Positions 48,781 to 58,108 of a DNA stretch of 61,065 nucleotides are shown in pieces. Source of the DNA: Nitrospiria bacterium (GTDB lineage Bacteria; Nitrospirota; Nitrospiria; JACQBZ01); contig DATIYJ010000030.1 of the NCBI GenBank assembly GCA_035517655.1, positions 1 through 61,065 on the forward strand, in the 5' to 3' direction. Under the pieces are notes generated by a model, which did no database searches, was not told the DNA's origin, and saw only the letters and a list, made by a program, of their open reading frames with translations. The position numbers were made by a program, and so were the translations under genes. Positions within the stretch are counted from its first letter, which is position 1; every line of letters starts with the position of its first letter.

Positions 48781-49740
48781 TCACCACAACTCCAGCTGCG
48801 TCCCGGGAGCGAGATGCTCCGCGCGGTAACCGCGCTTTCGGAGATGCCGAGCGAAGTCCGGCGCGCCGTGGACGGTGTAGATTTTGGACGGCCTCGCCCG
48901 GTCGACGTACTCGTTCAACTCTTCAAAATCGGCGTGGTCCGACATCGGAATCGCAACGTCCGCCCCGTAGCGCGAAGTCGCCTCGGCGTCCATCGCCCAT
49001 CCGGTCAGGACCGCCGTCCGGCGGTTGGAAATCTTCTCGGCCATCCGAGTCCGGGCGAGGTAGGGCGGCAACAGAACGACCTTCCCGTGAAGGTTGTCGT
49101 TCGAAAACCGCTCGTAGTTTTTAAACGCGACGCCGCAGTTCTCGTAGATTTTGACGATCTCGACCGCCGGTTGGGAAAGGCAGACCGTGTATCCCCGGTC
49201 GCCGAGGAGTTTTAAGACCTCCTGGCTTTTGCCCATCGCGTACACGAGGAGGACGGGAATCTTCCGGTCTTCAAACGCGGTCTCGATGAACGCGATCAGC
49301 CGCCGTTCCACCTCCTCCGGCGGAGGGAAAACGTACCGCGGTTTTCCGAACGTGCATTCCATGATCAAAATATCGCAGGGCGGAACCTCGGCCGGATCGG
49401 CCGTCCGGTTGGGTCGGAGCTTGAAATCCCCCGTGTAGACGATCCGCCGCCCGTTTTGGATCACGATCTGCGCCGCGCCCAGAATATGGCCGGAGGGAAG
49501 GAGTTCGATCGTGAAACCGTCCACCGAATGCGGGGTTCGAAACGCAAGCGGAAGCGTCCGGGGTTTGGCGCCGAGCCGTCGGCGGCAGAGCGACCACGTG
49601 GCCGGCGTCGCGATGATCCGCTGATGTTTCGCGGTGTGGTCGCCGTGGGCGTGGGAGATGAAACCCAGCGGCCTCGCCTTCGTCGAATCCAGCCACAGAT
49701 CCGTGCCGATGATCCGTATCCCGCGGTTGAATTCAATCAT
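48781..49740 (-). CDS. MBL-fold nuclease (beta-CASP / ligase-associated exonuclease type)
   Basis: 319 residues from MIEFNRGIRIIGTDLWLDS. MBL metal motif SHAHGDHTAKHQ (HxHxDH; about 30-40), HILGAAQIVI, VYTGDFKLRPN and VHGAPDFA; a beta-CASP-like region holds MEC(T)FGKPRY and IPMSDHADFEE. Similar proteins act as DNA or RNA nucleases (CPSF/ligase-associated). The ATG at 49740 lies in a 40-base leader behind a promoter. Confidence 0.85.
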   Translation of the reverse strand: MIEFNRGIRIIGTDLWLDSTKARPLGFISHAHGDHTAKHQRIIATPATWSLCRRRLGAKPRTLPLAFRTPHSVDGFTIELLPSGHILGAAQIVIQNGRRIVYTGDFKLRPNRTADPAEVPPCDILIMECTFGKPRYVFPPPEEVERRLIAFIETAFEDRKIPVLLVYAMGKSQEVLKLLGDRGYTVCLSQPAVEIVKIYENCGVAFKNYERFSNDNLHGKVVLLPPYLARTRMAEKISNRRTAVLTGWAMDAEATSRYGADVAIPMSDHADFEELNEYVDRARPSKIYTVHGAPDFARHLRKRGYRAEHLAPGTQLELW

Positions 49741-49785
49741 GAGAGGGCCGCGCACGGCTCCGTCTTGGAGAAAATCATGGATTTC

Positions 49786-49814
49786 ATTGTAGTCGGATCC
49801 CCGGGCAATTGCAA
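49786..49814 (-). promoter_or_regulatory. Promoter of the MBL-fold nuclease gene
   Basis: Minus strand TTGCAA and TACAAT with a 17-base spacer, giving a leader of about 40 bases. Confidence 0.6.
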
Positions 49815-49832
49815 TCCTTCCCGGCCTTCGTG

Positions 49833-49861
49833 TTGCTTGGCCAATAACTTTTTGTTATGAT
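49833..49861 (+). promoter_or_regulatory. Promoter of the DUF486 gene
   Basis: TTGCTT and TATGAT with a 17-base spacer. The start codon follows 11 bases later, so the leader would be about 5 bases and contains no Shine-Dalgarno site. Confidence 0.55.
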
Positions 49862-49872
49862 GCGGTTCTTAT

Positions 49873-50202
49873 ATGAAGACGATTCTCCTATTGACGATCT
49901 CCAACATCTTCATGACGATCGCCTGGTACGGCCACCTCAAGTACAGGGACTCCCTGCTTTGGAAGGCCATCCTGATCAGCTGGCTGATCGCTTTTTTTGA
50001 ATACTGTTTCCAGGTTCCCGCCAACCGCATCGGCTACGGCCAGTTTTCGGCCGCGCAATTAAAAACGATTCAGGAAGTCATCACGCTCGTCGTCTTCTGC
50101 GTCTTCTCCGTGGTCTATCTAAAAGAAGGGCTGAAATGGAACTACCTGGTCGGTTTTGTGCTGATCATCGTCGCCGTGTTCATCATCTTCAAAAAATGGT
50201 AG
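49873..50202 (+). CDS. DUF486 small membrane protein
   Basis: 109 residues with four transmembrane helices (MKTILLLTISNIFMTIAWYGHL, LLWKAILISWLIAFFEYCF, IQEVITLVVFCVFSVVYL, WNYLVGFVLIIVAVFIIF) and the family motif FQVPANRIGYGQFSAAQLKTIQE. DUF486 proteins are of the DMT/EamA-like fold and their function is unknown. A near-leaderless message is predicted from the promoter position. A thioesterase gene follows after 52 bases. Confidence 0.9.
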   Translation: MKTILLLTISNIFMTIAWYGHLKYRDSLLWKAILISWLIAFFEYCFQVPANRIGYGQFSAAQLKTIQEVITLVVFCVFSVVYLKEGLKWNYLVGFVLIIVAVFIIFKKW

Positions 50203-50254
50203 GTCCGGTCGACCGAGGGCGCCGGGGGATCGCGGCGCGGCTCGGGCGGGTCCG

Positions 50255-50785
50255 ATGAATCTCTATCTTCGTCTTCTGGCCGTGCTGACGGGGGCGTTTT
50301 TCGGCCGGCGGCTCGGCCCGATGGAGGAATCCGTGCTGCACTTTCGGGTCTGGCCGACCGATCTCGACTTAAACGGCCACATGAACAACGGCCGCTATCT
50401 GACCCTGATGGACCTGGGGCGGGTGGACCTGATGATCCGGACGGGCCTCGGCCGCGTCGCTTTCAAACGCCGGTGGACTCCGCTGGTCGGCTCGGCCGTG
50501 ATCCGTTTCCGGCAGTCCTTGGATCCGTTTCAGCGCTACCAAGTGAAGAGCCGGATCCTGTGCTGGGATGATAAGTGGTTCTTCATCGAGCAGCGTTTCA
50601 CACGGCCGGGCGGATTGATTGCGGTGGGCTTGGTGAAAGGACTGCTGCGCGGCCGCCACGGGAATATCCCGACGGCCGAGGTGCTTCGCGCGGTCGGCGT
50701 CGAGGCGGTCTCGCCCGAGATGCCCGAGGCCGTCCGGCTCTGGCGGGCGTCCGAGAGGTCCGCCGGCGACGCGACGAAGCATTGA
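50255..50785 (+). CDS. Acyl-CoA thioesterase-like hotdog protein
   Basis: 176 residues. The hotdog fold shows FRVWPTDLDLNGHMNNGRYLTLMDLGRVDLM (about 30-60), with Asp and His typical of 4-hydroxybenzoyl-CoA thioesterases, and GSAVIRFRQSLDPFQRYQVKSRIL. It has a short hydrophobic N-terminus (LYLRLLAVLTGAFF) that may associate with membrane. Likely hydrolyses acyl-thioesters; substrate unknown. Probably transcribed with DUF486. Confidence 0.85.
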   Translation: MNLYLRLLAVLTGAFFGRRLGPMEESVLHFRVWPTDLDLNGHMNNGRYLTLMDLGRVDLMIRTGLGRVAFKRRWTPLVGSAVIRFRQSLDPFQRYQVKSRILCWDDKWFFIEQRFTRPGGLIAVGLVKGLLRGRHGNIPTAEVLRAVGVEAVSPEMPEAVRLWRASERSAGDATKH

Positions 50786-50878
50786 CCGAAGCAAGCCCCG
50801 GGATCGCCCGACGACTCACGGTCCTAACAGATCGCCGAGGGACTGAGAACAACACAGATGGACTTTTTCAGCGGCCCG

Positions 50879-52171
50879 CTAGGCGGTGCCGTATTTGGTT
50901 TCGATCCGGACCCCCATCTTCTTCAGAAACTCCGTCGGCAGAACGCCGCCCGCGCAGACGAGGACGGCCTCGTTGGGAAGCTCGATGCTCTCTCCCTGCC
51001 GCTCCAGCATCACCTTCTGCGCTTGGATCTCTTTGATGTTCGAGTTCAGGATCACCCGCAATCGCCCCCCGGCCTCGGCCTCCTTGACCTTTTGCCGGTT
51101 CTTATCCTTGGCCCTCGAAAACGCGTCTCCGCGGTAGGAAAGCGTCACGGTCGCGCCCGGCTCGGCGGCGATGCTGCAAGCCGCCTCCATCGCCGCGTCC
51201 CCGCCGCCCACCACCAGGACGCGCTGACGGCGGTACTGCTCCGGATCGATCAGCCGGTAAACCACCTTGGGGAGTTCCTCCCCGGTCACCTCCAGTTTGC
51301 GCGGCGTCCCGCCCCGGCCCACGGCCAACAAAACGGCCCGGGTCTCGTACGATCCCCGTGAGGTTTTGACGACGAATCCCCGGTCCGTTTTCTGGATGTC
51401 CTCCATCCGCTCGTTGTACCGGATCCGGACGCCCGTCTTCTTTTCCACGTCGCGCATAAAGTCGAGAAGGCTCTCTTTCCCGATCTCGCGGAACTTGATC
51501 GGCCCCACGAGCGGGAGCTTGGCCGGCTGGGTCATGACGATCTTGCCGCGGGGAAAATGCGCGACGCGCCCCCCCAGCGTTTCCTGCTCGATCGTCATGG
51601 AACGCAGTTTGTGTTGAAGCGAGGCCAGGGAGGCCGAAAAGCCGGCGGGCCCCGCGCCGATGATCACCACATCCAGCGGGGATCCGGTCGGTTTCAGTTT
51701 TCGGATCGCCTCGATGGCCTGGCGGCCCTGCTCGACGGCGTTCCGGATCAGCCCCATCCCTCCGAGCTCGCCCGCGATGAAGATCCCCGGAACGTTGGTC
51801 TCGAAGGTGGGGCTGACGTACGGAATGTCCACGCCCCTTTTCTCGGTTCCGAACACGAGTGTAATGGCCTGCACCGGACAGGAAGCCTGACAGGCGCCGT
51901 GGCCGATGCAATGCGTGGGATTAATCAGCGCGGACTTCCCACCGATCATGCCCAAAACATCGCCTTCCGGGCAGGCCGCCACGCAGGCGCCGGACCCGAT
52001 GCAGACATACGGGTCGATGACGGGGTGCAACGAGGGGGGCTCCGTCAGTCCTTCCGCGATCGTCGCCCGGAGTTGCTGAAGATTTTTTTTGTCCCTTCTT
52101 TTCTGAAAACGGGCCTGGAGGGTCCAGATCACGACCAGGGCGCCAAAAAGAGCGATCAGATACAGGGCCAA
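50879..52171 (-). CDS. Membrane-anchored ferredoxin / FAD-dependent pyridine-nucleotide oxidoreductase fusion
   Basis: 430 residues. One N-terminal transmembrane helix (MALYLIALFGALVVIWTL), a two-cluster ferredoxin domain (about 50-105) and a thioredoxin-reductase-like FAD/NAD domain (DVVIIGAGPAGFSASLASL about 168; VLVVGGGDAAMEAACSIAA about 315). Both ferredoxin motifs are C-x5-C-x3-CP: YVCIGSGACVAACPEG and HCIGHGACQASCPVQAI; the usual second Cys is Ser in the first and His in the second. Starts at TTG, 8 bases after GGAGGTG. A DUF3422 gene precedes it by 36 bases. Confidence 0.86.
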   Translation of the reverse strand: MALYLIALFGALVVIWTLQARFQKRRDKKNLQQLRATIAEGLTEPPSLHPVIDPYVCIGSGACVAACPEGDVLGMIGGKSALINPTHCIGHGACQASCPVQAITLVFGTEKRGVDIPYVSPTFETNVPGIFIAGELGGMGLIRNAVEQGRQAIEAIRKLKPTGSPLDVVIIGAGPAGFSASLASLQHKLRSMTIEQETLGGRVAHFPRGKIVMTQPAKLPLVGPIKFREIGKESLLDFMRDVEKKTGVRIRYNERMEDIQKTDRGFVVKTSRGSYETRAVLLAVGRGGTPRKLEVTGEELPKVVYRLIDPEQYRRQRVLVVGGGDAAMEAACSIAAEPGATVTLSYRGDAFSRAKDKNRQKVKEAEAGGRLRVILNSNIKEIQAQKVMLERQGESIELPNEAVLVCAGGVLPTEFLKKMGVRIETKYGTA

Positions 52172-52207
52172 GTTCGATGCACCTCCGTCGGGTTGGCGCC
52201 GCCGGCT

Positions 52208-53575
52208 TTAATCGTCCTTTGAAGACATGCGTTTGCGGATGAACATCCGCCCCAACAGCATCAGCGTCAACGAGAGCGCCAGGGATACCGGAACAAAAAG
52301 TCCCGACGCGGCGACGGCGTTCTTGATCCAGCCGAACTCCTCGAGCGCTTTAAAAAGATAGCCCGCCAAACCGGAAAGATAGTAGGCGATCACGATGACC
52401 GAAAGACCTTCCACGGTATGTTGCAGGATCGCCTGGCTCTTGGCGGTCTTGTTCATGCTGACCAGGAGACGGAGGTTCTGATCCTCGAGAACCAGGTTCT
52501 GCTCCTGCTGCATCAGGTTCACCCGCGTCCGGATGACCGAGATCATGCTCTGGAAGTCGGACTCGATCGCTTCGATTCGCTTCATCAGCTGTTGGTAGCC
52601 GTCGGCGATTCCGGAGATGCCTCCCAACACATAATCCGAAAGGGGCAGGAAGGGAGGCAGGGGCCGTTCCTGAAACCCCCGAACGGCGGCATGAACGATC
52701 GCGTTGTACGGAACGGAGGCGGACAGCCGGTAGCGCATGGACTCCGCAAACCGGCTGACCTCCATGAAATCGATCGTCAAACGGTTCAGCCACTCCTGCA
52801 GGGTCTTGGACTCCGAGGTGCCGAGCTGTTCGGTGATGCGGGCGCGCTGGTCCAGATGCTGCTGCTCCAGTTCGTGAATCCGGTCGACCGCCCGCGTGAA
52901 TTCCGGAAACGGGAGCAACAGGAGATGGTAGTAGTTCTCGACCGTCACGACGCCGTCGATGACCTTGGCCAGATGACGCAGCAGCGTCTCCGGAGAGGTC
53001 GAGCAAATCAGGTACCGCTCCCGATGCGCGTCATCGGGCTTGAAACTCGTGACGACCGAGATCTCCTCGCCGAACACCCGGCTGCCGAAGCGGTGCGGCC
53101 CGGGAATCAGATCCCGAATCAGGTCGGGAGACGCCCCGCGCTCCGGGGAAACGACGATATCGAGCGCAGTGACCTGCGTGCCCAGCGGACGGACCGGAAA
53201 TTGAAAACCGGGAACGGCGAGGGGTCCGAATTCCGGAAGCAGCGACTTGTCGTCCGGAATGTGCCAGGCCTGATAGCTGTAATACTCGGTATGCGCTTCC
53301 CAGGCGATCACGAGCCGATCGCCGTCGGCTTCGACCCGAACGCCGTACCCGAACTTCTCGGACACCACCGCATGGGTCTCCGGAATGCGAAGGCCCTGGA
53401 GCAGCCGGAGAAATTCCATCCGGCTTTGAGGCCGCTCGACGGGCGGGTTGGTCATGCGATACGAGGCATGATGGATATGCGCCGGGAAGTCCAGCCATTC
53501 CTCCAGGTATTTCTTCGGCCATTCATGCAGCCGGTGCAGGACGTCCTTTTCGTTCGGCGGCGTAAGGCTCTCCAC
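52208..53575 (-). CDS. DUF3422 membrane protein
   Basis: 455 residues. N-terminal soluble part with EWLDFPAHIHHASYRM (about 26-41) and FGYGVRVEADGDRLVIAWEAHTEYYSYQ; central helical part ending in VIDGVVTVENYYHLLLLPF, long coiled-coil region (about 330-380), then two C-terminal transmembrane segments (about 385-445). This matches DUF3422; the function is unknown. Starts at GTG, 5 bases after AGGAGG. It may be an operon partner of the ferredoxin/FAD protein 36 bases downstream. Confidence 0.87.
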   Translation of the reverse strand: MESLTPPNEKDVLHRLHEWPKKYLEEWLDFPAHIHHASYRMTNPPVERPQSRMEFLRLLQGLRIPETHAVVSEKFGYGVRVEADGDRLVIAWEAHTEYYSYQAWHIPDDKSLLPEFGPLAVPGFQFPVRPLGTQVTALDIVVSPERGASPDLIRDLIPGPHRFGSRVFGEEISVVTSFKPDDAHRERYLICSTSPETLLRHLAKVIDGVVTVENYYHLLLLPFPEFTRAVDRIHELEQQHLDQRARITEQLGTSESKTLQEWLNRLTIDFMEVSRFAESMRYRLSASVPYNAIVHAAVRGFQERPLPPFLPLSDYVLGGISGIADGYQQLMKRIEAIESDFQSMISVIRTRVNLMQQEQNLVLEDQNLRLLVSMNKTAKSQAILQHTVEGLSVIVIAYYLSGLAGYLFKALEEFGWIKNAVAASGLFVPVSLALSLTLMLLGRMFIRKRMSSKDD

Positions 53576-53631
53576 AGATTCCTCCTGCCGATCTCATGCG
53601 GCCCGGGTTCCCTTTGATCCGGGCCTAAACC

Positions 53632-54222
53632 TCATTGCGGTTCGCAATCCAGCGCCGGGCCGCGCAGTTCGGTCGTCTTGATGAATTCAATGCCCGGAAG
53701 TTGGACGGATTGTTCATCGATGACCAATTTCGGGATGAGAAGGAAAAGATGGTCGCGGTCCGCAACCTCGCCGGAGAAGCCGATCCGGACGTCCGCGGAC
53801 TTTGCATTGAAGGTAAACGCCGGATCGACGGGGAAAACCGTCTTTCGAACGAGAACGGACCCGTGGGATTCGAGCCGATCAAACGCGATCGGTTTAAATC
53901 GCTCCAAGGTGCTTTCATCCATAACGACAAACTCCGATAAGTTCATCTGGACGGGCGGCTCTATCTTGGCGGGAACCGGAGAGAGCGGTTTTTGGACCGA
54001 GATATAAACATAGAACTTTCCCGATTCTTCGGTTGTGTGAAACGCAAAGCGCAGACCGTTGCGATCGACGAAAAGATATCCCCCGCGGCCGGCGCAGGGC
54101 GTGCTGGCGGGCGCCACCCCGGCGGCCACCGGTTTATAGATGGTGGCCGGATAACAGCCGGCCTGGGCGGCCGTGATTAGAAAAAGGAGCCCGATCAACC
54201 CGTTTTTCCGGACCGAAACCAC
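53632..54222 (-). CDS. Lipoprotein of unknown function, 196 aa
   Basis: Signal sequence ending AAQAGC (Cys about 22), then beta-rich soluble part with GRGGYLFVDRNGLRFAFHTTEE, ILKTVFPVDPAF-like strands (VRKTVFPVDPAFTFN) and LFLLIPKLVID. No catalytic motif recognised. It stands between DUF3422 and the SnoaL-like gene on the same strand; the gap to its 5' side (54223-54344) contains nothing I can identify. Confidence 0.78.
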   Translation of the reverse strand: MVSVRKNGLIGLLFLITAAQAGCYPATIYKPVAAGVAPASTPCAGRGGYLFVDRNGLRFAFHTTEESGKFYVYISVQKPLSPVPAKIEPPVQMNLSEFVVMDESTLERFKPIAFDRLESHGSVLVRKTVFPVDPAFTFNAKSADVRIGFSGEVADRDHLFLLIPKLVIDEQSVQLPGIEFIKTTELRGPALDCEPQ

Positions 54223-54344
54223 TTGTTCTTTATCTCCATGGCCGCATCTTTCCGGTCAAGCCGGCGCAACGGCGCGCAGTGTTTTAAGGGCTGCGACCCA
54301 AACCGCGAAGAGGCCGCGATCTCCCGGCGGGACGGCCGCCCCGA

Positions 54345-54710
54345 TTAGGGCGCGAAGACGGGAGAGACGTCCACGTAGATCTGGACCCTCCGGGCCAGCT
54401 CCCCCTCCATCTGAAAAACCGTCATCGCCGGAACCGTCACGCTCCGGGAATCCTGCCGCGTGTAGCGGACATCAAACCGCAAAAGAAGGTCGTCACCCTG
54501 CTGCCACTGCCCCGTAATCTCGTGGTGAAGGCTTTCGATGGATGCGAAGAATCCTTCCACGGCGGCCCGGATGGCCGGACGACCGACCACGGGGTCGGCA
54601 TTTGCGTACCGAAACCACGCGTTTTCCGTCAAGTGAGAGACAAATCCATCGGCGTCTTTCGCATCCACCGCGGCGTACACTCTCCGCGCCCATTCCGACC
54701 CGTCACGCAT
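54345..54710 (-). CDS. SnoaL-like / NTF2-fold protein
   Basis: 121 residues from MRDGSEWARRVYAAVDAKDADG. NTF2-like fold: FVSHLTENAWFRYANADPVVGRPAIRAAVEGFF, then strands QGDDLLLRFDVRYTRQD and ARRVQIYVDVSPVF. The family includes cyclases, isomerases and ligand-binding proteins; the function is undefined here. The start at 54710 has AGGTGAAGG directly upstream; a longer frame begins at 54737 without a ribosome site. Confidence 0.83.
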   Translation of the reverse strand: MRDGSEWARRVYAAVDAKDADGFVSHLTENAWFRYANADPVVGRPAIRAAVEGFFASIESLHHEITGQWQQGDDLLLRFDVRYTRQDSRSVTVPAMTVFQMEGELARRVQIYVDVSPVFAP

Positions 54711-54768
54711 GACCTTCACCTCCCGGGGCTTCGCCATCGGCGCCCGCGCGATTCCACGCCCCGCCCGA

Positions 54769-55158
54769 TCACAATCGCGCTCCCGAAAGACTGTACAGGA
54801 GCAAGGCCAACACGATCGCCGTCACGATGATGTAAGTGCGATCGCGTTGCCGTGCAAAGGCAAATACGGAGAACGCAACCCGCGCCACCGGCGTGGCGAT
54901 CAGCAGCAGAAGCCCCAGCTGGATCAACCCCCGGCTGCGCAACGACAAGGCATCGACCACGATCCCGGCCACGCTGCGAAGATCCGTGGGCTCCCCGCGA
55001 AAGATCCGATAGTCGGGAAAAGCGGCGCCGTAACGCGCCAGATAGAGCATTCCTCCCAGCAGGACGATCACGGCGGCAAGAATAACCCCGTCTCTTAAGA
55101 GGCGACTCGCGATCATTTCCATCCGGGGTTCGGTCCACGCGGACCCGGGGTTCGGCAT
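54769..55158 (-). CDS. DUF1634 small membrane protein
   Basis: 129 residues with three hydrophobic segments (about 22-42, 70-95, 105-125). DUF1634 proteins nearly always follow TauE/SafE permeases, as here, where the ATG starts 1 base after the stop of the TSUP gene. It is presumably a partner of that transporter. Confidence 0.88.
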   Translation of the reverse strand: MPNPGSAWTEPRMEMIASRLLRDGVILAAVIVLLGGMLYLARYGAAFPDYRIFRGEPTDLRSVAGIVVDALSLRSRGLIQLGLLLLIATPVARVAFSVFAFARQRDRTYIIVTAIVLALLLYSLSGARL

Positions 55159-55159
55159 T

Positions 55160-55996
55160 CTAGATCACTCCCTTGAGGCTATTATAAATCATCTCAACCG
55201 CCAACAACAGGATGATCACGCTGAAGACGATGCGTAACTGGCGCGTTCTGGCTTTGACCAACTCTTGCGCACCGACCAGCGAGCCGAGCAACGCGCCCAG
55301 CATGACCGGCATCGCCAGACCGGGATCGATGTAGCCGCGGTTCAGATAGACGCCCGCGCTGGCGGCCGCGGTGACGCCGATCATAAAGTTGCTCGTCGTG
55401 GTGGAAACCTTGAACGGGATGCGCATCGCCTGGTCCATGGCCAGGACCTTGACGGCCCCCGATCCGATCCCAAGCAACCCTGAAATCGTGCCGGCCACGA
55501 ACATCAGACCGAAACCGAGAGGAACGGCATGGACGTGGTAGGACTTCGGCCCTTCGAACGACGGGTAACTTCCATCCATTTTCAGGCGCGTCGCCAGCGG
55601 GTCGGGCCGATCCGGTTCCGGCCGGTCTCGGCGGGGCCGGCTCGACAGATACGACGAGTAGACCAGCACGACCCCGAAGATCATCGCGATCACCGACGTG
55701 GACAATCGGGAAGCCACGAGCGCTCCCGCCAGCGCGCCCAAGGTGGTGGCGATCTCAAGGAACATCCCGATCCGCATATTGATGAAGCCTTCCCGAAGGT
55801 AGGCCGCGGCGGCCCCCGACGAGGTGGCAATCACGGAGACCAGGGAGGCCCCGATCGCATATCGGATATCCATCCCAAACGCCAGGGTCAGCAGCGGCAC
55901 AATCACGACCCCGCCGCCCAGGCCCGTCAAGGATCCGAAAAACCCGGCCACGATCGAGCCGAGCCCGACGAGCAGGGTCAGTTCAAGAGTATTCAC
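55160..55996 (-). CDS. TauE/SafE-family (TSUP) sulfur-compound transporter
   Basis: 278 residues with eight hydrophobic helices. Typical motifs: FFGSLTGLGGGVVIVPLLTLAFG (about 19-41) and ISGLLGIGSGAVKVLAMDQAMRIPFKVSTTTSNFMIGVTAAAS. TSUP proteins export or import sulfite, sulfoacetate or related anions. A mid-loop with PRRDRPEPDRPDP is longer than usual. Forms a pair with DUF1634. Confidence 0.91.
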   Translation of the reverse strand: MNTLELTLLVGLGSIVAGFFGSLTGLGGGVVIVPLLTLAFGMDIRYAIGASLVSVIATSSGAAAAYLREGFINMRIGMFLEIATTLGALAGALVASRLSTSVIAMIFGVVLVYSSYLSSRPRRDRPEPDRPDPLATRLKMDGSYPSFEGPKSYHVHAVPLGFGLMFVAGTISGLLGIGSGAVKVLAMDQAMRIPFKVSTTTSNFMIGVTAAASAGVYLNRGYIDPGLAMPVMLGALLGSLVGAQELVKARTRQLRIVFSVIILLLAVEMIYNSLKGVI

Positions 55997-56106
55997 TCGA
56001 AAATGGACTCTCCGTTTAATTGATCGCCTGTTTCCGGATCGCGGCCTTCATCCTCGACACCACCCGGATGAAGAACCCCAAATTTTCGCCCCGCCGAATC
56101 GGCGAA

Positions 56107-56481
56107 TTATTCTATCCCAAAAGGGTTGTCCACGACCAGAAGCCAGGTCCCGTCCTTTTGGCGGCGCACCACGTCGGTCGTCTGGCCCGCCAATTCGACC
56201 GCCTTCCCGTCGGGACCGGTTCCATGGAGGGTCCATGTTGAAAGCAAGAGCGCGATGTCGTCGGACACAAGGGCCTTGCCGAACCGGAGAACAAACCGGG
56301 GCTTTAAGGCCAGAAACCCCTTGAGGGCTTCGCGGATGTTCGCGTGGCCCCGGACGGTTTGGCCCGGTTGGGCCACAAGGACCGCGCCCGGCTCGTAAAG
56401 CGCCATGACGGCGTTCAGATCTCCCGCGGAAAAGGTCTCGGCGAACAAGCGATGAACTTCCTCCGGCTTACGGGCTGGAAT
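56107..56481 (-). CDS. SnoaL-like / NTF2-fold protein with ATT start
   Basis: 124 residues with KPEEVHRLFAETFSAGDLNAVMALYEPGAV (KPEEV... type N-terminus) and DGTWLLVVDNPFG at the end. Similar proteins begin with a Met a few residues before KPEEV. In this gene the only in-frame codon with a good ribosome site is ATT at 56481 (AAGGAGG, 7 bases before it), which gives (M)IPARKPEEVHRLF; between the upstream stop codon and that ATT there is no ATG, GTG or TTG. The next in-frame TTG (56448) would lose the conserved start. An ATT start is rare and should be tested. Confidence 0.82.
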   Translation of the reverse strand: MPARKPEEVHRLFAETFSAGDLNAVMALYEPGAVLVAQPGQTVRGHANIREALKGFLALKPRFVLRFGKALVSDDIALLLSTWTLHGTGPDGKAVELAGQTTDVVRRQKDGTWLLVVDNPFGIE

Positions 56482-56548
56482 TTTCGCGCCTCCTTCCTTG
56501 GATCGGGCGTACGGACAACGATCCCGTCCTTATCCGACGCCCGGACCG

Positions 56549-56782
56549 TTATTGCTCGTAATTCTCGACAATTTTCGGCGGCCGAATCGAGGCCTCATCG
56601 GGATTTCCCCCGACGTCGCGCAGCGCACGGCGCTGCCGGAGCAGATCCCAGCACTGGTCCAGCTCGACCTCCAGATGACGCAGACGCTGCTTGTCCTTTT
56701 CGTCCAGGTTGTTCTTCGAGTAAAGCGCTTCTTCCGTTTCGACAAGTTTCTTGATGTGGTGAAGGACTTTTATGTCTTCCAT
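56549..56782 (-). CDS. DUF2630 protein
   Basis: 77 residues with the family pattern HHIKKLVETEEALYSKNNLDEKDKQRL and VELDQCWDLLRQRRALRD...NPDEASIRPPKIVENYEQ. DUF2630 proteins are small helical proteins of unknown role, common in soil bacteria. ATG preceded by AAGGAGG, 6 bases away. Confidence 0.9.
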   Translation of the reverse strand: MEDIKVLHHIKKLVETEEALYSKNNLDEKDKQRLRHLEVELDQCWDLLRQRRALRDVGGNPDEASIRPPKIVENYEQ

Positions 56783-56861
56783 CGGGAACCTCCTTGTCTG
56801 ACATTCGGGACGTCGGTCCTGAAACGGCCATGCGATGAACCCGTGCCCCCAAGTGCGACGC

Positions 56862-57026
56862 TTATTTTCTCAAAACGGCGAAGAAAACTAAAACGCCGAG
56901 CAACCAGATGAAGACCGCCACACCGTAAGCGGCGGGATTGTGTAAAAACGCCGCGGCGCGAAGCAGAACCGCCAAGACGCCGACGGCGACAATCCAGGGC
57001 CCCTTGAGCGAAGCCTTCGGTTTCAT
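56862..57026 (-). CDS. Small membrane protein, 54 aa
   Basis: The frame starts MKPKASLKGPWIVAVGVLAV and has two hydrophobic segments (about 8-28 and 30-52). I choose 57026 because GGCGGGGC precedes it; an in-frame ATG 18 bases upstream is also possible. No family recognised. The start region borders the decayed MBL-like remnant. Confidence 0.6.
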   Translation of the reverse strand: MKPKASLKGPWIVAVGVLAVLLRAAAFLHNPAAYGVAVFIWLLGVLVFFAVLRK

Positions 57027-57029
57027 GCC

Positions 57030-57262
57030 CCGCCGCGATTTCACGTACGGGCCGGCGAACGTACGGGGCCGTTTCTTCCAAGAGCGCCCGCAGGCGCACC
57101 GGAAGACCTCAAGAACCCTCCGATCACGATCCGGGGCCCGGAAATCGCCCGTATACAGATAGCATTCTTTGAGCGGAAATTCAACACTTCCGGAAATGGG
57201 GCCGGGCGGACGCGCTCATCCTCCGGTGCGTCGGCGGGATGGCGGTTTTTGGATCGAGACAT
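57030..57262 (-). pseudogene. Decayed paralogue of the MBL-fold gene at 59272-60150, with an internal deletion
   Basis: The first codons give MSRSKNRHPADAPEDERV, 11 of 18 identical to the start of the intact MBL-fold gene (MSRATDRHPANAPGDWYV). Then, after a frame change, the sequence reads SVEFPLKECYLYTGDFRAPD and VLEVFRCACGRSW, matching SVVFLFEECYLFTGDSLAWE and LEAFRDACWYSW much later in the intact protein. About 180 codons between are missing and the frame is broken, so it cannot make the protein. Confidence 0.7.
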
Positions 57263-57280
57263 ATAAAATCCCGGTTTCGG

Positions 57281-58021
<741 letters not shown>

Positions 58022-58108
58022 GTCGCGCACTCCTTCCCGTTAGGGCCCATTCCGTTTTGAGGAATCATGACGCGTCGCCTCCGCGATGGCGCGGTAGGGA
58101 ACCGTCCC

